A DNA stretch of 64,000 bases from JAKFEW01 sp036675505 (GCA_036675505.1 JAKFEW010000143.1:181209-245208); one strand, 5' to 3'; shown: positions 31,912-41,852, counted from the stretch's first letter. The notes: generated by a model not told the origin, from the sequence alone. Program-made: numbers and translations.

Positions 31912-34122
31912 CTACGTGGCATCCGTCGGCAGGAAGGCATCGCACCACTGGCTCCACCACTGCATCGGGTTCTTGACCGGCACCGGGTTGTCCGCGGTCG
32001 CGGGCTCGGGGCTCGGGTTGTGGCCCTCGGCCAGGCTCAGGATTTCGTTGTTGTAGAAGACCACGGCCTCGTCCATCTGGTGCGCGAGGTTCGTCTCGAG
32101 CAGGTCACGGATGGTCGCCTCCTGGCCCAGCATGCGCAGCAGACGCACCAGGTAGGGCGTCTCGCGCGGCCACAACACGGCCTCGTGGTACTGCTGGTTG
32201 TCGTAGAACACGCGCTCCGGGCTGTCCTTCACGAGCAGGCCGAACGGTCGCGGCTCCTCGCCGGGCGCGCCACGCCGGTTGACCAGCAAGCGGTTGCGCG
32301 CGGCGAGCCAGATTTGCTCGAGCTCCTGGCGGCTGAAGAACGGCTCGCCGAGAAGCGCCGCGGCTTCGATCGCCGTCGAGGTGGGCATGCCGTCGATGCG
32401 GCGGTCCAGCGTGACCAGGTTGTACAAGTTGTTGGCGTGCGGGTTCCAGAAGATCGGCTTGAACGCCGCGCGGGCCAGCTCGTCAATCTGCTTGAGCTCG
32501 TCGCGCATCTCCTCGTCGCCGAAGCGCGCTGCGAGGCGCTGGCCGGCCTGAAGCATGCGCAGCCACTGGGCGTTGATTTCGGGCAGGTAGTATGTCGGGT
32601 ACTGGTACTGCTCCCAGGCGTAATGGCTGTCGCGGAAGTGCAACGTGTCCTGGATTTGCCAGTTCACCGGGCAGCGGATCGGCAGGTCCGTGACGGTCAT
32701 CCCCTCGGCCCAGACCACGCGCTTGCCGTTGATCCAGGAGTGGAAAGGCACCACCAGCAGCAGGCCGTTCTCGAGCAGCACCGGCGTGCCGTTGCGCTGG
32801 CTGAGCCGGGAAGCTTTGAAGGAGCCGAAGGCCAGCTTGAAGCCGTCCCAGAGGGCCGTCAGCACGGCTTCGTCGGTCAGGTGCTCGTAGACTTCGTCGA
32901 CGAGGGTGTAGAGCAGCGTCGTCGCATCCGCGGACGTGTAGTAGGCCGCGGGCAGGCTGCCGGTCTTCTCCCAGCGTTCATGGTCCGCCGTGACCTCGGG
33001 GAGGCGGTTCGGCAGACGCCCGAGGCCAGGCTCCTGGTACTTGAGGGCCAGCTGGATCGCCTGGGAGATGCGCTCGAGCTTGCCGAGCTCGCGCAGCGTG
33101 CGCCAGTTGTGGAGATAGCCTTCGAAGACGTTGCGGAACCAGGGCGTCCTGAACCACCAGGCGCCCGATTCGGGCAGGCGCGCGCCGTCGATGAGCATGC
33201 CGAACTTCTCGGCCATCACGTAGACCCGCTGGACGACGGCCGGCGCGAGCCGTGGCAGACGCTCCGCGTAAGCGTCGAGCCGCGCGGATTGCGCCGCGAT
33301 CAGGTCCGGCGCCGCGGCCTCGAGGGCCTCGAGCGACTTGAGCAGCGCCTTCTCGCCCAGGCCGGCCTGGATCGTGAGGCGTACGGCGCCGTCGAACGGC
33401 AGCCGCAGCTCGCCGGGCGCAAACACGCGGTGGAGGTCCGCCTTGAAGTGCACCTCGCCCTCGTCGGCGCCATAACGCTCGCCGCGGCCGAGCGGGTAGG
33501 CCTGGTCCCACAGCTCACGCCCCGGCACGAACTCGAACGGGCGATCCGTCCGCAGGCCGAGCCAGTGGTTGGTGTTCACGACCGTGAGGTGGTGCGCGTC
33601 CACCGGGTTCGCGCGGTGGCGTGCCGCGTCGGAAGGCTGGTACATGTGCCGGATGTCGAAGATCGGCTTGAGCACGAGCGTCAGGTCCGTGCGGCCGCCG
33701 CGCAGGGCATAGGTGATCACGAGGCCGCCCGCCACGCCCTGGGGCGGGGCTTCCACCAACGCATAGCTCACTTCGAGCACGCCGCCCCCGCCGAGCTCGT
33801 AGGTGTAGGTCACGACCTCCGGGGTCACGCGCACCTCGCCCGGGACGACGTCGAGCGGGATCTCGCCTTCGCGCACCTGGAAGGCCACGCGATCGAGGTA
33901 CCGCCAGTTCTCGCGGTTGACGAGGCAGAACAGGCCTTCGTAGGAGAAATCGCAGCGCGGGGCCCAGAACCCGCCAGCAATCGACTCGCTCAAGCTCGAC
34001 GCGCACCACTCGGCTTCGGGCGCGCGCAGCGCCAATCGGCGCGTGCGGGCACTGTCCCAATCAGGGTGGCTGGCGGGTTGGAAGGCGATGATCGGCGACA
34101 GGGTGGCGGGAGGAGTGGTCAA
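31912..34122 (-). CDS. glycogen-debranching-like (amylo-alpha-1,6-glucosidase) six-hairpin glycosidase
   Basis: 736 residues. The N-terminal 260 residues are beta-rich, as in GDE N-domains. The rest is an (alpha/alpha)6 barrel with WWFRTPWFRNVFEGYLHNW, LGRLPNRLPE, YYTSADATTLLY, and QYHEAVLWPRETPYLVRLL, all in GDE_C order. In typical members the first motif is WFxRD, giving an acidic residue; here the position reads RN, so the general acid/base may come from elsewhere or substrate specificity may differ. No signal peptide, so cytoplasmic. A role in glycogen or alpha-glucan breakdown is likely but not proven. Confidence 0.7.
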   Translation of the reverse strand: MTTPPATLSPIIAFQPASHPDWDSARTRRLALRAPEAEWCASSLSESIAGGFWAPRCDFSYEGLFCLVNRENWRYLDRVAFQVREGEIPLDVVPGEVRVTPEVVTYTYELGGGGVLEVSYALVEAPPQGVAGGLVITYALRGGRTDLTLVLKPIFDIRHMYQPSDAARHRANPVDAHHLTVVNTNHWLGLRTDRPFEFVPGRELWDQAYPLGRGERYGADEGEVHFKADLHRVFAPGELRLPFDGAVRLTIQAGLGEKALLKSLEALEAAAPDLIAAQSARLDAYAERLPRLAPAVVQRVYVMAEKFGMLIDGARLPESGAWWFRTPWFRNVFEGYLHNWRTLRELGKLERISQAIQLALKYQEPGLGRLPNRLPEVTADHERWEKTGSLPAAYYTSADATTLLYTLVDEVYEHLTDEAVLTALWDGFKLAFGSFKASRLSQRNGTPVLLENGLLLVVPFHSWINGKRVVWAEGMTVTDLPIRCPVNWQIQDTLHFRDSHYAWEQYQYPTYYLPEINAQWLRMLQAGQRLAARFGDEEMRDELKQIDELARAAFKPIFWNPHANNLYNLVTLDRRIDGMPTSTAIEAAALLGEPFFSRQELEQIWLAARNRLLVNRRGAPGEEPRPFGLLVKDSPERVFYDNQQYHEAVLWPRETPYLVRLLRMLGQEATIRDLLETNLAHQMDEAVVFYNNEILSLAEGHNPSPEPATADNPVPVKNPMQWWSQWCDAFLPTDAT

Positions 34123-34271
34123 GTGAAACCTCGCAAGGTCGGACCATCATACCGGTTCAAGGCGTAGAGCGGCAAACGGCCGCTTGACGGAGGGCTCAGG
34201 GCACCCGTAAGATGGCGGGGCCCGGCCATCCAAGCCTTTTTCACCCGCACGCGCCGGCGATCCGCGGAGCC

Positions 34272-35075
34272 ATGATCGCACCCGAACCCCGCCCAACTCC
34301 GTGGCGCGCCCCATGGGGCGCACTCGTGCTCGCCCCTTTGCTGTTGGCGGTCGGCGGGGCGTGCCCGGCGGAGGCTGCGGCCAAGAACTGGTCGATCGAG
34401 TACGAGCCGTCGCTCGAGGCCACGACCAACTTACAGCAGCAGGCCGGCGGCACGCCGGACCTGGTGTTCCGCAACAACCTGGAGTTTTCGTATTTCCCGG
34501 CCGCCGACGCCGACAACTCGGCCCTCTTCCGCGTCCAGGCGCTGAACTCCCGCTTCCGATACAACCCGGACTTCGACTCGACCTTCCTGATCGCGACGGC
34601 GCTGGCCTCGCGGCGGGTGGTCGATTCCATGTTCGCGTATGGCGGCTACCAATTCCTCTACAAGCAAGGCGACAGCCCTGGCGCCACCAACCGCCAGGAC
34701 AGCGACGTGTTCGGCGGCGTGGTGGTCTACCGGCCGATCAGCGGGTCCAGCCTGGTCTTCCATGGCTATCAGTTCGACTTCATGCGCGCCGCGGTCCGCG
34801 AGACCAGCTACCAGGGCCATTCGGCGTACCTGACGTACCGCGATGTCACGGCGGAGCGGTGGACCAACACGCTCTCCGGCCGCACCCAGCTGCGCCTCTA
34901 CGACCAGATCGGTGACCTGGAGTGGCGCAACCAGCTCACGGGCGAGAGCACCTATCGCATGAACGACTGGTGGTCCCTCGTGGCCGAGGCGATCTACCTC
35001 AACTCGACCTCGTCTCAGCCAGGCTTCACCTTCTCGGGCTGGAACCTGGGCCTGTTCTCGCGCTTCACGATCTGA
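34272..35075 (+). CDS. secreted beta-barrel-like outer-membrane protein
   Basis: 267 residues from the ATG at 34272; the upstream ATG at 34212 lies within a likely -10 (GTAAGAT) and gives no signal peptide. The signal peptide is long and Pro-rich, ending AAGHACP-like (LLAVGGACPAEAAA). The mature part consists of alternating strand patterns (LEFSYFPAAD, FRVQALNSRFRY, VVYRPISGSSLVFHGY) separated by turns, and ends in NLGLFSRFTI. About 12 strands would fit a closed barrel. Function unknown. The next gene begins 24 nt downstream. Confidence 0.7.
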   Translation: MIAPEPRPTPWRAPWGALVLAPLLLAVGGACPAEAAAKNWSIEYEPSLEATTNLQQQAGGTPDLVFRNNLEFSYFPAADADNSALFRVQALNSRFRYNPDFDSTFLIATALASRRVVDSMFAYGGYQFLYKQGDSPGATNRQDSDVFGGVVVYRPISGSSLVFHGYQFDFMRAAVRETSYQGHSAYLTYRDVTAERWTNTLSGRTQLRLYDQIGDLEWRNQLTGESTYRMNDWWSLVAEAIYLNSTSSQPGFTFSGWNLGLFSRFTI

Positions 35076-35098
35076 GCGCCTCGGCGCCGGAGGTCCCC

Positions 35099-36211
35099 AT
35101 GGCCGAACGACCGCTCGTCATCCACATCTCGGCCCGATCGGTGGTCGTCACGCTGGCCATCCTGGCCGTGGCGTGGGCCGCTATGCAGATCCCCGACGTG
35201 CTCACCATGGTGCTGGTGGCGTTGATCCTGGCGTCGGCGATGTACCCGGGGGTGCTGTGGCTGATGACCCGCTACGGCATCCCGCGCGTGGTGGCGATCG
35301 CCACCATGTTCGGCGCCGTCTTCGGCTCGTTGACGTTCGTCGCTTTGCTGCTCGCGCCGACCCTGATCGAGCAGGCCCAGCAGCTCGCCGCGAACTTCCC
35401 GAGCTACGTGGCCAAGGTCAGGGCCTCGTATGCCTGGATCCAGGGTCTGGACGCGCGCTACCACGTCCTGCCCGACCTCGACGACGCGGCGAAGACGGTC
35501 TCCGGCTTCGCCGCCGGCTGGATCGCCTCGACCTTGGGGTGGGCGACCAAGCTGCTCGGCGGCGTCGCCACCTTCTTCTTGATCATGATCGTCACCTTCT
35601 TCGTGCTGCTCGACGGGCCGGACCTCAAGCGCGGCCTGCTCGCGCTCGTGCCGCCCGGTCACCGGCCGATGTTCGACGCCCAGTTCCAGCCGGTGGCCTT
35701 CAAGCTCGGCGCCTACGTGCAGGGCGTGCTGACGAGCATAGGCTTCCTGACGACTTACCTGGCGATCGCCCTTTCGATCGCCGACGTCCCGATGGGCCTC
35801 GCGCTCGCGATCGTGGCGGGCGTCTTCGAGCTGATCCCGCTGGTCGGCTCGCTGCTCGGCGCGATCCCGGCCATCTTGATCGCGCTGACCGTGGGCTGGC
35901 AGAAGGCCCTGGTGGTCGCGGCGATCTTCGCCGTCGGCAACGTGATCCAGGGCAACGTGGTGGCGCCCTTCGTGTTCTCGAAGAGCATCGAGGTCTCGCC
36001 GGTGATGATCCTGCTGGCCTTGCTGGTGGGCGCGAACCTGTTCGGCATGGCGGGCGCGATCATCGCGGTGCCGCTGATGGCGATGATCCAGGTGCTGGTG
36101 CAGAACCTCTACGTGTTGCCGATGGAGCGGACCTGGGCGGCGACCCACCTGGCGCCGGCGACGCCGCCAGCACTGGTGGTGGAGGCACCGGAGCCGCCGC
36201 CGGCGCCGTGA
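35099..36211 (+). CDS. AI-2E family transporter (PerM/TqsA-like)
   Basis: 370 residues from the ATG at 35099, with GGAGGT 4 nt upstream. The family is an eight-helix channel-like transporter, some members exporting autoinducer-2 and others functioning as Na/H antiporters. Helices are visible at about 15-60, 68-90, 150-180, 205-240, 255-280, 290-310 and 315-340; conserved segments include LLDGPDLKRGL, FELIPLVGSLLGAIPA and GNVIQGNVVAPFVFSKSI. The C-terminal tail is cytoplasmic and Pro-rich. The stop TGA overlaps the tRNA promoter. Confidence 0.9.
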   Translation: MAERPLVIHISARSVVVTLAILAVAWAAMQIPDVLTMVLVALILASAMYPGVLWLMTRYGIPRVVAIATMFGAVFGSLTFVALLLAPTLIEQAQQLAANFPSYVAKVRASYAWIQGLDARYHVLPDLDDAAKTVSGFAAGWIASTLGWATKLLGGVATFFLIMIVTFFVLLDGPDLKRGLLALVPPGHRPMFDAQFQPVAFKLGAYVQGVLTSIGFLTTYLAIALSIADVPMGLALAIVAGVFELIPLVGSLLGAIPAILIALTVGWQKALVVAAIFAVGNVIQGNVVAPFVFSKSIEVSPVMILLALLVGANLFGMAGAIIAVPLMAMIQVLVQNLYVLPMERTWAATHLAPATPPALVVEAPEPPPAP

Positions 36212-36217
36212 TACAAT
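36212..36217 (+). promoter_or_regulatory. -10 box (TACAAT) of the tRNA-Val gene
   Basis: TACAAT lies 11 nt before the tRNA, placing the start at about 36224. It directly abuts the end of the transporter gene. The -35 region is GC-rich and unconvincing. Confidence 0.5.
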
Positions 36218-36228
36218 AGACTCGTACA

Positions 36229-36301
36229 GGGCGATTATGTCAGCGGTTAGACGGCTTGCTTTACACGCAGGAGGTCACTGGTTCGAATCCAGTATCGCCC
36301 A
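36229..36301 (+). tRNA. tRNA-Val (anticodon TAC)
   Basis: A 73-nt cloverleaf: acceptor GGGCGAT/ATCGCCC, D-arm TGTC/GACG around an 8-nt loop, anticodon arm CTTGC/GCAGG with loop TTTACAC (anticodon TAC, which reads GUA), 5-nt variable loop, T-arm ACTGG/CCAGT with loop TTCGAAT, discriminator A. The CCA end is not encoded. The D-stem contains a T-G wobble at 10-25, slightly unusual but acceptable. Confidence 0.95.
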
Positions 36302-36306
36302 CTCAT

Positions 36307-36337
36307 CGAATCAGGGGTCCGTTGAACACCCGATTCG
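36307..36337 (+). terminator. hairpin after tRNA-Val
   Basis: CGAATC (36307-36312) pairs with GATTCG (36332-36337), and GGG with CCC inside, leaving a loop. It starts 6 nt after the tRNA; lacks a T-run. Confidence 0.4.
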
Positions 36338-36341
36338 CCCG

Positions 36342-39300
36342 TCAAGGCCTTTCGGACAACGGAGTCAGGGCGACCGCCGTGAGCGGCAGGCTGAACCAGA
36401 AGGTGCTGCCCGCGCCGAGCGTGCTGTAGACGCCGATCTGGCCGCCATGGGCCTCGACGATCGCCTTGCTGATGGAGAGCCCCAGCCCCGTGCCGCCCGC
36501 CTTGATGCCGCTCTTCAGCTGGCTGAAACGCTGGAATAGCTTGGGGATGTCTTCCGGCGCGATGCCGGCGCCCGTGTCCTCCACCTCGCAGAGCAGGCGA
36601 TCGCCTTCCTGGCGCAAGCGTACCTCCACCCGGCCGCCCTGGGCGGCAAACTTGATCGCGTTGCCGACCAGGTTGTTGAGCACCTGCTCGATGCGCATGG
36701 GATCCATCGTGAGCATGACGGGCGTGTCGGGCACCGAGATCGTGAGCGTCAGCTGGCGGTAGGTCGCCTGTGGACGGAAGGTCGCGGCCACCTCGCGGAT
36801 CTTGGCGGCGAGGTCGGATTCCCGAAGGGCCATCCGGAACGTGCCAGCGTCCATACGGGCGTAGTCGACCAGGTCGTTGGCGAGCAGCTCAAGCCGCACG
36901 GCGCTCTTGTCGATCTGCTTGACGAAGCCGAGCTGCTGCTTGTTCAGGGGACCCCCGATGCCATCCTCCAGGAACTCGACATAGCCCTTGATGGCCGTCA
37001 GCGGGGTTCGCAGCTCGTGGGAGACCGCGTGGACGAACTCGCTCTTGAGCTTGTCGAGCTCAATCGCCTGAACCAGCTCCGAGCGCTTGCGGGCGATTTC
37101 CTCGGCGGCGCGCTTGCGCTCGGTGATGTCGGTGGAGATGCCGCACACCGCATAGGCTCGGCCGGCTTCGTCGTGCAGCGGAAACTTGATCGAGACGTAG
37201 GTGTGGACGTGGTCGGCCTGGGCGACCTCTTCCTCGAACTCCAATGGGGCATCGACCTCGAGCACCTTCCGATCGTTCTCGGTGAAGGCCTCAGCCTCGG
37301 CCGGGCCGAAGAGCTCGGCGTCGGTCTTGCCTACGATCTGCGTGGGATCCTTGTGCAAGAGCGTGGCGAACCAGCGGTTGACCATGAGGTAGCGGCCTTC
37401 CAGGTCCTTGAGGTAGATCGTGGCCATCGAGTTTTCGACGATGGACCGAATGCGCGCCTCGCTCTCTCGCAATGCCGCTTCTGTCTGGCGCCGCACGGCG
37501 TTCTCTTGCGCCAAATCGGCATAGAGCCGGGCATTCTGGAGCGAGATGGCGGCCTGAGCGGCCAGGTGCTCGATCACCGCAAGCCGCGCCGGGGTGAAGG
37601 CGCCCGGGATCATGGCGTTCTCCAGGAACAACATGCCCACCAGGTCCGCGCCGCGAACGATGGGCAGGCAGAGCACCGATCGCGAGCTATGGCGGACGAT
37701 GTAGGGATCCGAGCCGTAAAGGGGCGAGCTGGAGGCATCCTCCAGCAGCACGCTCTCGCGCGTCCTCGCGACGTAGGCCAGGATGGAGGATGGCAGCAAC
37801 GAGGCCGCAGGCGCCGGGGCGACCTCGACGTGCGCGTCGCTGGCGTCGGCCGCCGATTCCACCCACAGCGTCTGATCGCGCGGAAGTAGCAAGTAGCCAC
37901 GTTCGGCGCCCGCCCCTTCAATGACTGCGCGCATCAGGGTCTCCATCAGGCGGGGCAGCTCGATCTCGCGGGAGATGGCCTGAGAGGCCTTCAGCACCGC
38001 CATGAGGTCCAGCTGGGCGGCGGTGAGGCCGGCTCCATGGGCCACCAGCAACGGATAGCGGCCCTCGAGCTGCCTGACCTTACCGAGCGCGCCCCAGCGC
38101 ATGTAGGCGGCCTGCGCAGCGCGCAGGTAGGTCTCGGCCACGGCCTGAAGGCCCCGGTCCCGGTAGAAGCGAGCGGCCAGCTCGCAGGCGATGCCTTCAT
38201 GTTGGACGAATCCGCCTTGCCTGGCCCCGGTGATGGCTTCCTCGTACAGGCGCTCCGCCTCCGTCGGGGCGTCGTTCAGCCGGGCCAGCTCGGCCGAGAG
38301 CAGCGCCTGGCGGTGGCCGTAATTGCCGGGCGCATGGCGGGCCCACTCGCGGACCTTCTGGATGTGGGCGCGCAGGCGAACGAAGGCCGCTTGCCGCTCT
38401 TCCGGCGTCTGGGAATCGCGAGCAGCCAGCGCCAACCCGGCAAACGCGTGGTACTCGACGAGGTCGATGAAGCCGGGCGAGGCATGCAGCGTTCGCTCTG
38501 CCGCTTCAGCCGCCTCCAGGGCCTGCTCGAAGTCCCCAGACAAATAGCGTGCCGTCAGCTTGCGTATGAAGTACCAGCAGGCCTGCAGCGGCATCACCGC
38601 TTCCGAGCGGATCAGGGCGCCTTCGAACGCGGCCTGCTCGAAGCCCGCTTCGTCGAAGGTCGAAAGGTCTCGGGTGAGGCCTCGCAGGTTTCGAACGAGG
38701 CGCTGCTGCCCGATCATGATGTTCTCGATCAGCAGGAAATGGGACTTGCGGACGAAGTCGAGCCGCTCCTCCAGCTCCCTTTCGATCGCCTCGAGCGAAT
38801 CGCCCGCCGCCAGCCGACACGTGACGATGAAGTGGCAGCACGAGCAGGCGTAGAGGAGGTCGCCGAGCTCGAGGGCCGCCTGAAACGCCTCCCGCAAGGG
38901 CTGCAAGGAGGTCTTGTGAGGCTGGGTCCAGGGGTTGATCATGGCGCCGAAGATCATCGGGATCTTGGCCTTCTGGCCGACGAGCCGGCCGCGCTCCACC
39001 ATGTCCAGGCCCAGCCGGCCGAAGCGGTAGCCGTCGGCGTACTCGCCCAGGAAGGCCCCGATGGCCACGCCGATCCAGGTATAGGCGTAATACGAACCTT
39101 CCGCATTGCCGAAACGCAGGCTGAGGTCGGCCATCTGAAAGGCGATCATGCATGAGAGCCCGGGGTCCGTGACGAAAGCGGGCGGAATGAGGGCAACCAT
39201 CACGGCCAACGCCGCGCGCATCTCCCGGTCTTCCATCGCCGGCAGCGTCGCGAGGTCCTCGATCCGGCGCTCGCCAAGCGTCCGGCGCAGCGTGTCATAG

Positions 39301-41852
39301 GCCTCGCGCAGGCGCTCGGGCGAAGGCTGCTGCACCAGCGCGATCTCGTATCTCGCCAGGTAGTCGGAGGCGGCCGCGATGGCCTCGGCGTATCGCCCTC
39401 GGACCATCAGCAGGCTCGTCAGCGCGCTCGTGACCTTGCCGGCGTCGACCCGATCGCGGGCCTGGCCGAGCAGCCGCTCGAGCTCGTGCTCGGCTTCCGG
39501 CGCGGCGCCGTTCAGAAGCCGGCTCTCGGCCAGGTTGAAGTGCAGGGCGAACGCGAGCTCGTATCGCCTCGTCCAGGCCTCAGGATCCAGCACCGCCACA
39601 CCGGCGGTGAAGTAGGCGATCGCCTCCTCGAAGGCGGTAGAGGCCAGGGCCTTCCGACCAGCGGCGAGGTTGAGCTCGGCGAGCCTTAGCCTCTCCGCTG
39701 GCGCTTCGATCAGCGTCGTCGCGTGGTTGAGCTGGGCGACGATTTCGAACAGCCGCTCGTCGAGCCGCTCGATCGGCGTGTGGGCGACCAGCTGGCGGCC
39801 GATTTGCAGGTGCACGGCCGCCCGCTCGGCCTCCGGCAACGACGAATACGCCGCTTGCTGGATGCGGTCGTGGAGGAACACGTAGGTGCGGTCGTCCTTC
39901 AGCATCAGGCCTTCACGCTCGGCGTCGCGCAGCGCAAGCCGCGTCTCGAGTTCCGAGCGCTCGCCGATCGCGGCCAAGGTGTGCTGATCCACTCGGTGGC
40001 CGCAAGCAGCCGCAACCTGCACCGCCCGAAGCGTCGGCTCTGGCAGGCGCCTCAGCTTGCTCACCATCAAATCGGCGACATTGTCGGTGTACCCTTTGGC
40101 CTGGATCCGTGCCATGTCCCACCGCCAGCTCCCCGCCACGCCGTCGAAGGTGAGCAGGCCCTCTTCGTGGAGCGCCGTCAGAAACTGGCCCAGAAAGAAC
40201 GGGTTGCCCCCGGTCTTCTCGTGCACCAGCCGGGCGAGCGGCGCGCTCTCGGCCTGGCCGACGCGGGTCAGATCTTGCATCAGCTGCTCCAGGGCGCTGG
40301 GCGCGAGCGGTCCGAGCGCCACGTGGCTCGTGTTCGGCCCAACCGTGGCCAGCGCTTGCAGGGCGGCGTGCAGCGGGTGCGCCGGGCCGATCTCGGTGTC
40401 TCGGTAGGCGCCGATCACGAACAGATGGCGAGAGTCCTGGTGGCTCAGCAAGTGCTCCACCAGCTTGATGCTGGCGGCGTCGCTCCATTGTAAGTCGTCG
40501 AGGAAGATCACGAGGGGGTGCCCGGGCCTGGCCAGGGCGCCGAGGAATCGCTGGAACACGAAATTGAAGCGACTTTGCCGCGCCGCCAGATCGATCTCGG
40601 CCACGTCGGGCTGAGGTCCGATCAGCAGCGCCAGGCGTGGCACCACGTCAATGACGAGCTGGCCGTTGAGGCCCAACGCCCCTTGGATGCGCTCCTTCCA
40701 GGTCGCGATTCGCGCGTCGCTCTCCGTGAGCAGTTGCTGAATTACGCCGTCGAGCGCCTGCGTGATGATCGCGTACGGGATGCCCCGCTTGTACTGGTCG
40801 TACTTGCCGGACGAATAGTAGCCCCGCAGGTCCGCGAGCCGGAGACGGAATGCCTGCACCAGGGCAGTCTTGCCAATGCCGACGGCGCCCGTCACGAGCG
40901 TCAGCTCGGAACGACCGGTCGCGACGACGCGCTCGTATGCCTGCTCCAGGGCCATCAACTCGGCCTCGCGACCATACAGGGCGCGCGGCAGCTCGAAACG
41001 GTCCGACACGTCCTCTGCGCCGAGTTCGAAGGAGGTGAGGCCGTCGGCGCTCTCGAAGCGTTCACGACAGCGCTCGAGGTCCAGCCTCAGCCCGCGAGCG
41101 GTCTGGTAGCGGTCGGCGGGAAGCTTGGCGAGCAACTTCAGCACGATGTCCGCGAGTACCGGCGGCAGGTCCGGCCGCCTGGAGGTTGGCGGCACCGGCG
41201 CCTTCGCGACATGGCATTGGACCCAGCCCAGGGCGTCTTCGGCCTCGCACGGCAGCTCGCCGGTGAGCAACTGGTAAAAGACCACGCCGAGCGCATAAAG
41301 GTCGCTCCGCACGTCGACCGCCCACGACGTCCGGCCGGTTTGCTCCGGCGAGATGTATGCCAGGTCCCCGTCGATGCGGCTGGCGGCCGGCAGGGCCGGG
41401 TGGGTCCGCGGAAGCCTGGCCGCCAGCCCGAACCCCGTCAGCCTTACGGCATCGGCACTGGGGCCGACGAGCACCTGATTGGGGTTGAGGTCCAGGTGCA
41501 CGATGCCGCGGCCATGCGTTTTCTCAAGGGCCGCGGCGATCGCGACGGCCAACGGCAAGAAGCGCGCCACGGTCATAGGGGGCCCGAGCATGGCGCTCAG
41601 CAGCACGCCGGCGAAGGTCGTCAGCTCCAGGGCGTGCCGCTCGAGGGCCAATGGCTTGAGGGCCCACGCTGGATCGAGGCTATCGGATAGGTCCCATTCG
41701 TTGGCAAGGCGTTCAAGGGCCCTGGGCGAGGCGGGCTCTGAGCGCACCATTCTCAGAAGCAAGGGGCCGTGCGGGCCTTCGATGCGATAGAGCCCCATCT
41801 CCCCGTCTTCGAGGAGGACATCGATCACCTTGTGGCGCTGCAGCATGCCCAT
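36342..41852 (-). CDS. giant sensor: kinase-like - AAA ATPase - GAF - PAS - histidine kinase
   Basis: 1836 residues. In order: a protein-kinase-like domain (1-275), a P-loop AAA/AAA16-type domain (about 290-700; TGAVGIGKTALV and VIFLDDLQWSD), a helical repeat region (700-1270), a GAF (about 1290-1445), a PAS (about 1460-1580), and a histidine kinase: SHELRTP with phospho-His about residue 1612, then the N-box LVGNAIKF and GTGLGLSISKA. The kinase-like domain keeps HLDLNPN but has GFG (140-142) for DFG and an Arg (R34) at the usual beta3 Lys site; it is probably a pseudokinase. No response regulator is adjacent. No strong ribosome site precedes the ATG. Confidence 0.93.
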   Translation of the reverse strand: MGMLQRHKVIDVLLEDGEMGLYRIEGPHGPLLLRMVRSEPASPRALERLANEWDLSDSLDPAWALKPLALERHALELTTFAGVLLSAMLGPPMTVARFLPLAVAIAAALEKTHGRGIVHLDLNPNQVLVGPSADAVRLTGFGLAARLPRTHPALPAASRIDGDLAYISPEQTGRTSWAVDVRSDLYALGVVFYQLLTGELPCEAEDALGWVQCHVAKAPVPPTSRRPDLPPVLADIVLKLLAKLPADRYQTARGLRLDLERCRERFESADGLTSFELGAEDVSDRFELPRALYGREAELMALEQAYERVVATGRSELTLVTGAVGIGKTALVQAFRLRLADLRGYYSSGKYDQYKRGIPYAIITQALDGVIQQLLTESDARIATWKERIQGALGLNGQLVIDVVPRLALLIGPQPDVAEIDLAARQSRFNFVFQRFLGALARPGHPLVIFLDDLQWSDAASIKLVEHLLSHQDSRHLFVIGAYRDTEIGPAHPLHAALQALATVGPNTSHVALGPLAPSALEQLMQDLTRVGQAESAPLARLVHEKTGGNPFFLGQFLTALHEEGLLTFDGVAGSWRWDMARIQAKGYTDNVADLMVSKLRRLPEPTLRAVQVAAACGHRVDQHTLAAIGERSELETRLALRDAEREGLMLKDDRTYVFLHDRIQQAAYSSLPEAERAAVHLQIGRQLVAHTPIERLDERLFEIVAQLNHATTLIEAPAERLRLAELNLAAGRKALASTAFEEAIAYFTAGVAVLDPEAWTRRYELAFALHFNLAESRLLNGAAPEAEHELERLLGQARDRVDAGKVTSALTSLLMVRGRYAEAIAAASDYLARYEIALVQQPSPERLREAYDTLRRTLGERRIEDLATLPAMEDREMRAALAVMVALIPPAFVTDPGLSCMIAFQMADLSLRFGNAEGSYYAYTWIGVAIGAFLGEYADGYRFGRLGLDMVERGRLVGQKAKIPMIFGAMINPWTQPHKTSLQPLREAFQAALELGDLLYACSCCHFIVTCRLAAGDSLEAIERELEERLDFVRKSHFLLIENIMIGQQRLVRNLRGLTRDLSTFDEAGFEQAAFEGALIRSEAVMPLQACWYFIRKLTARYLSGDFEQALEAAEAAERTLHASPGFIDLVEYHAFAGLALAARDSQTPEERQAAFVRLRAHIQKVREWARHAPGNYGHRQALLSAELARLNDAPTEAERLYEEAITGARQGGFVQHEGIACELAARFYRDRGLQAVAETYLRAAQAAYMRWGALGKVRQLEGRYPLLVAHGAGLTAAQLDLMAVLKASQAISREIELPRLMETLMRAVIEGAGAERGYLLLPRDQTLWVESAADASDAHVEVAPAPAASLLPSSILAYVARTRESVLLEDASSSPLYGSDPYIVRHSSRSVLCLPIVRGADLVGMLFLENAMIPGAFTPARLAVIEHLAAQAAISLQNARLYADLAQENAVRRQTEAALRESEARIRSIVENSMATIYLKDLEGRYLMVNRWFATLLHKDPTQIVGKTDAELFGPAEAEAFTENDRKVLEVDAPLEFEEEVAQADHVHTYVSIKFPLHDEAGRAYAVCGISTDITERKRAAEEIARKRSELVQAIELDKLKSEFVHAVSHELRTPLTAIKGYVEFLEDGIGGPLNKQQLGFVKQIDKSAVRLELLANDLVDYARMDAGTFRMALRESDLAAKIREVAATFRPQATYRQLTLTISVPDTPVMLTMDPMRIEQVLNNLVGNAIKFAAQGGRVEVRLRQEGDRLLCEVEDTGAGIAPEDIPKLFQRFSQLKSGIKAGGTGLGLSISKAIVEAHGGQIGVYSTLGAGSTFWFSLPLTAVALTPLSERP

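Noticed and set aside
31807..34167. 786-codon plus-strand open frame antisense to the glycosidase
   Set aside because: No ribosome site, His/Arg/Val-rich shadow composition, while the minus frame has ordered GDE_C motifs.
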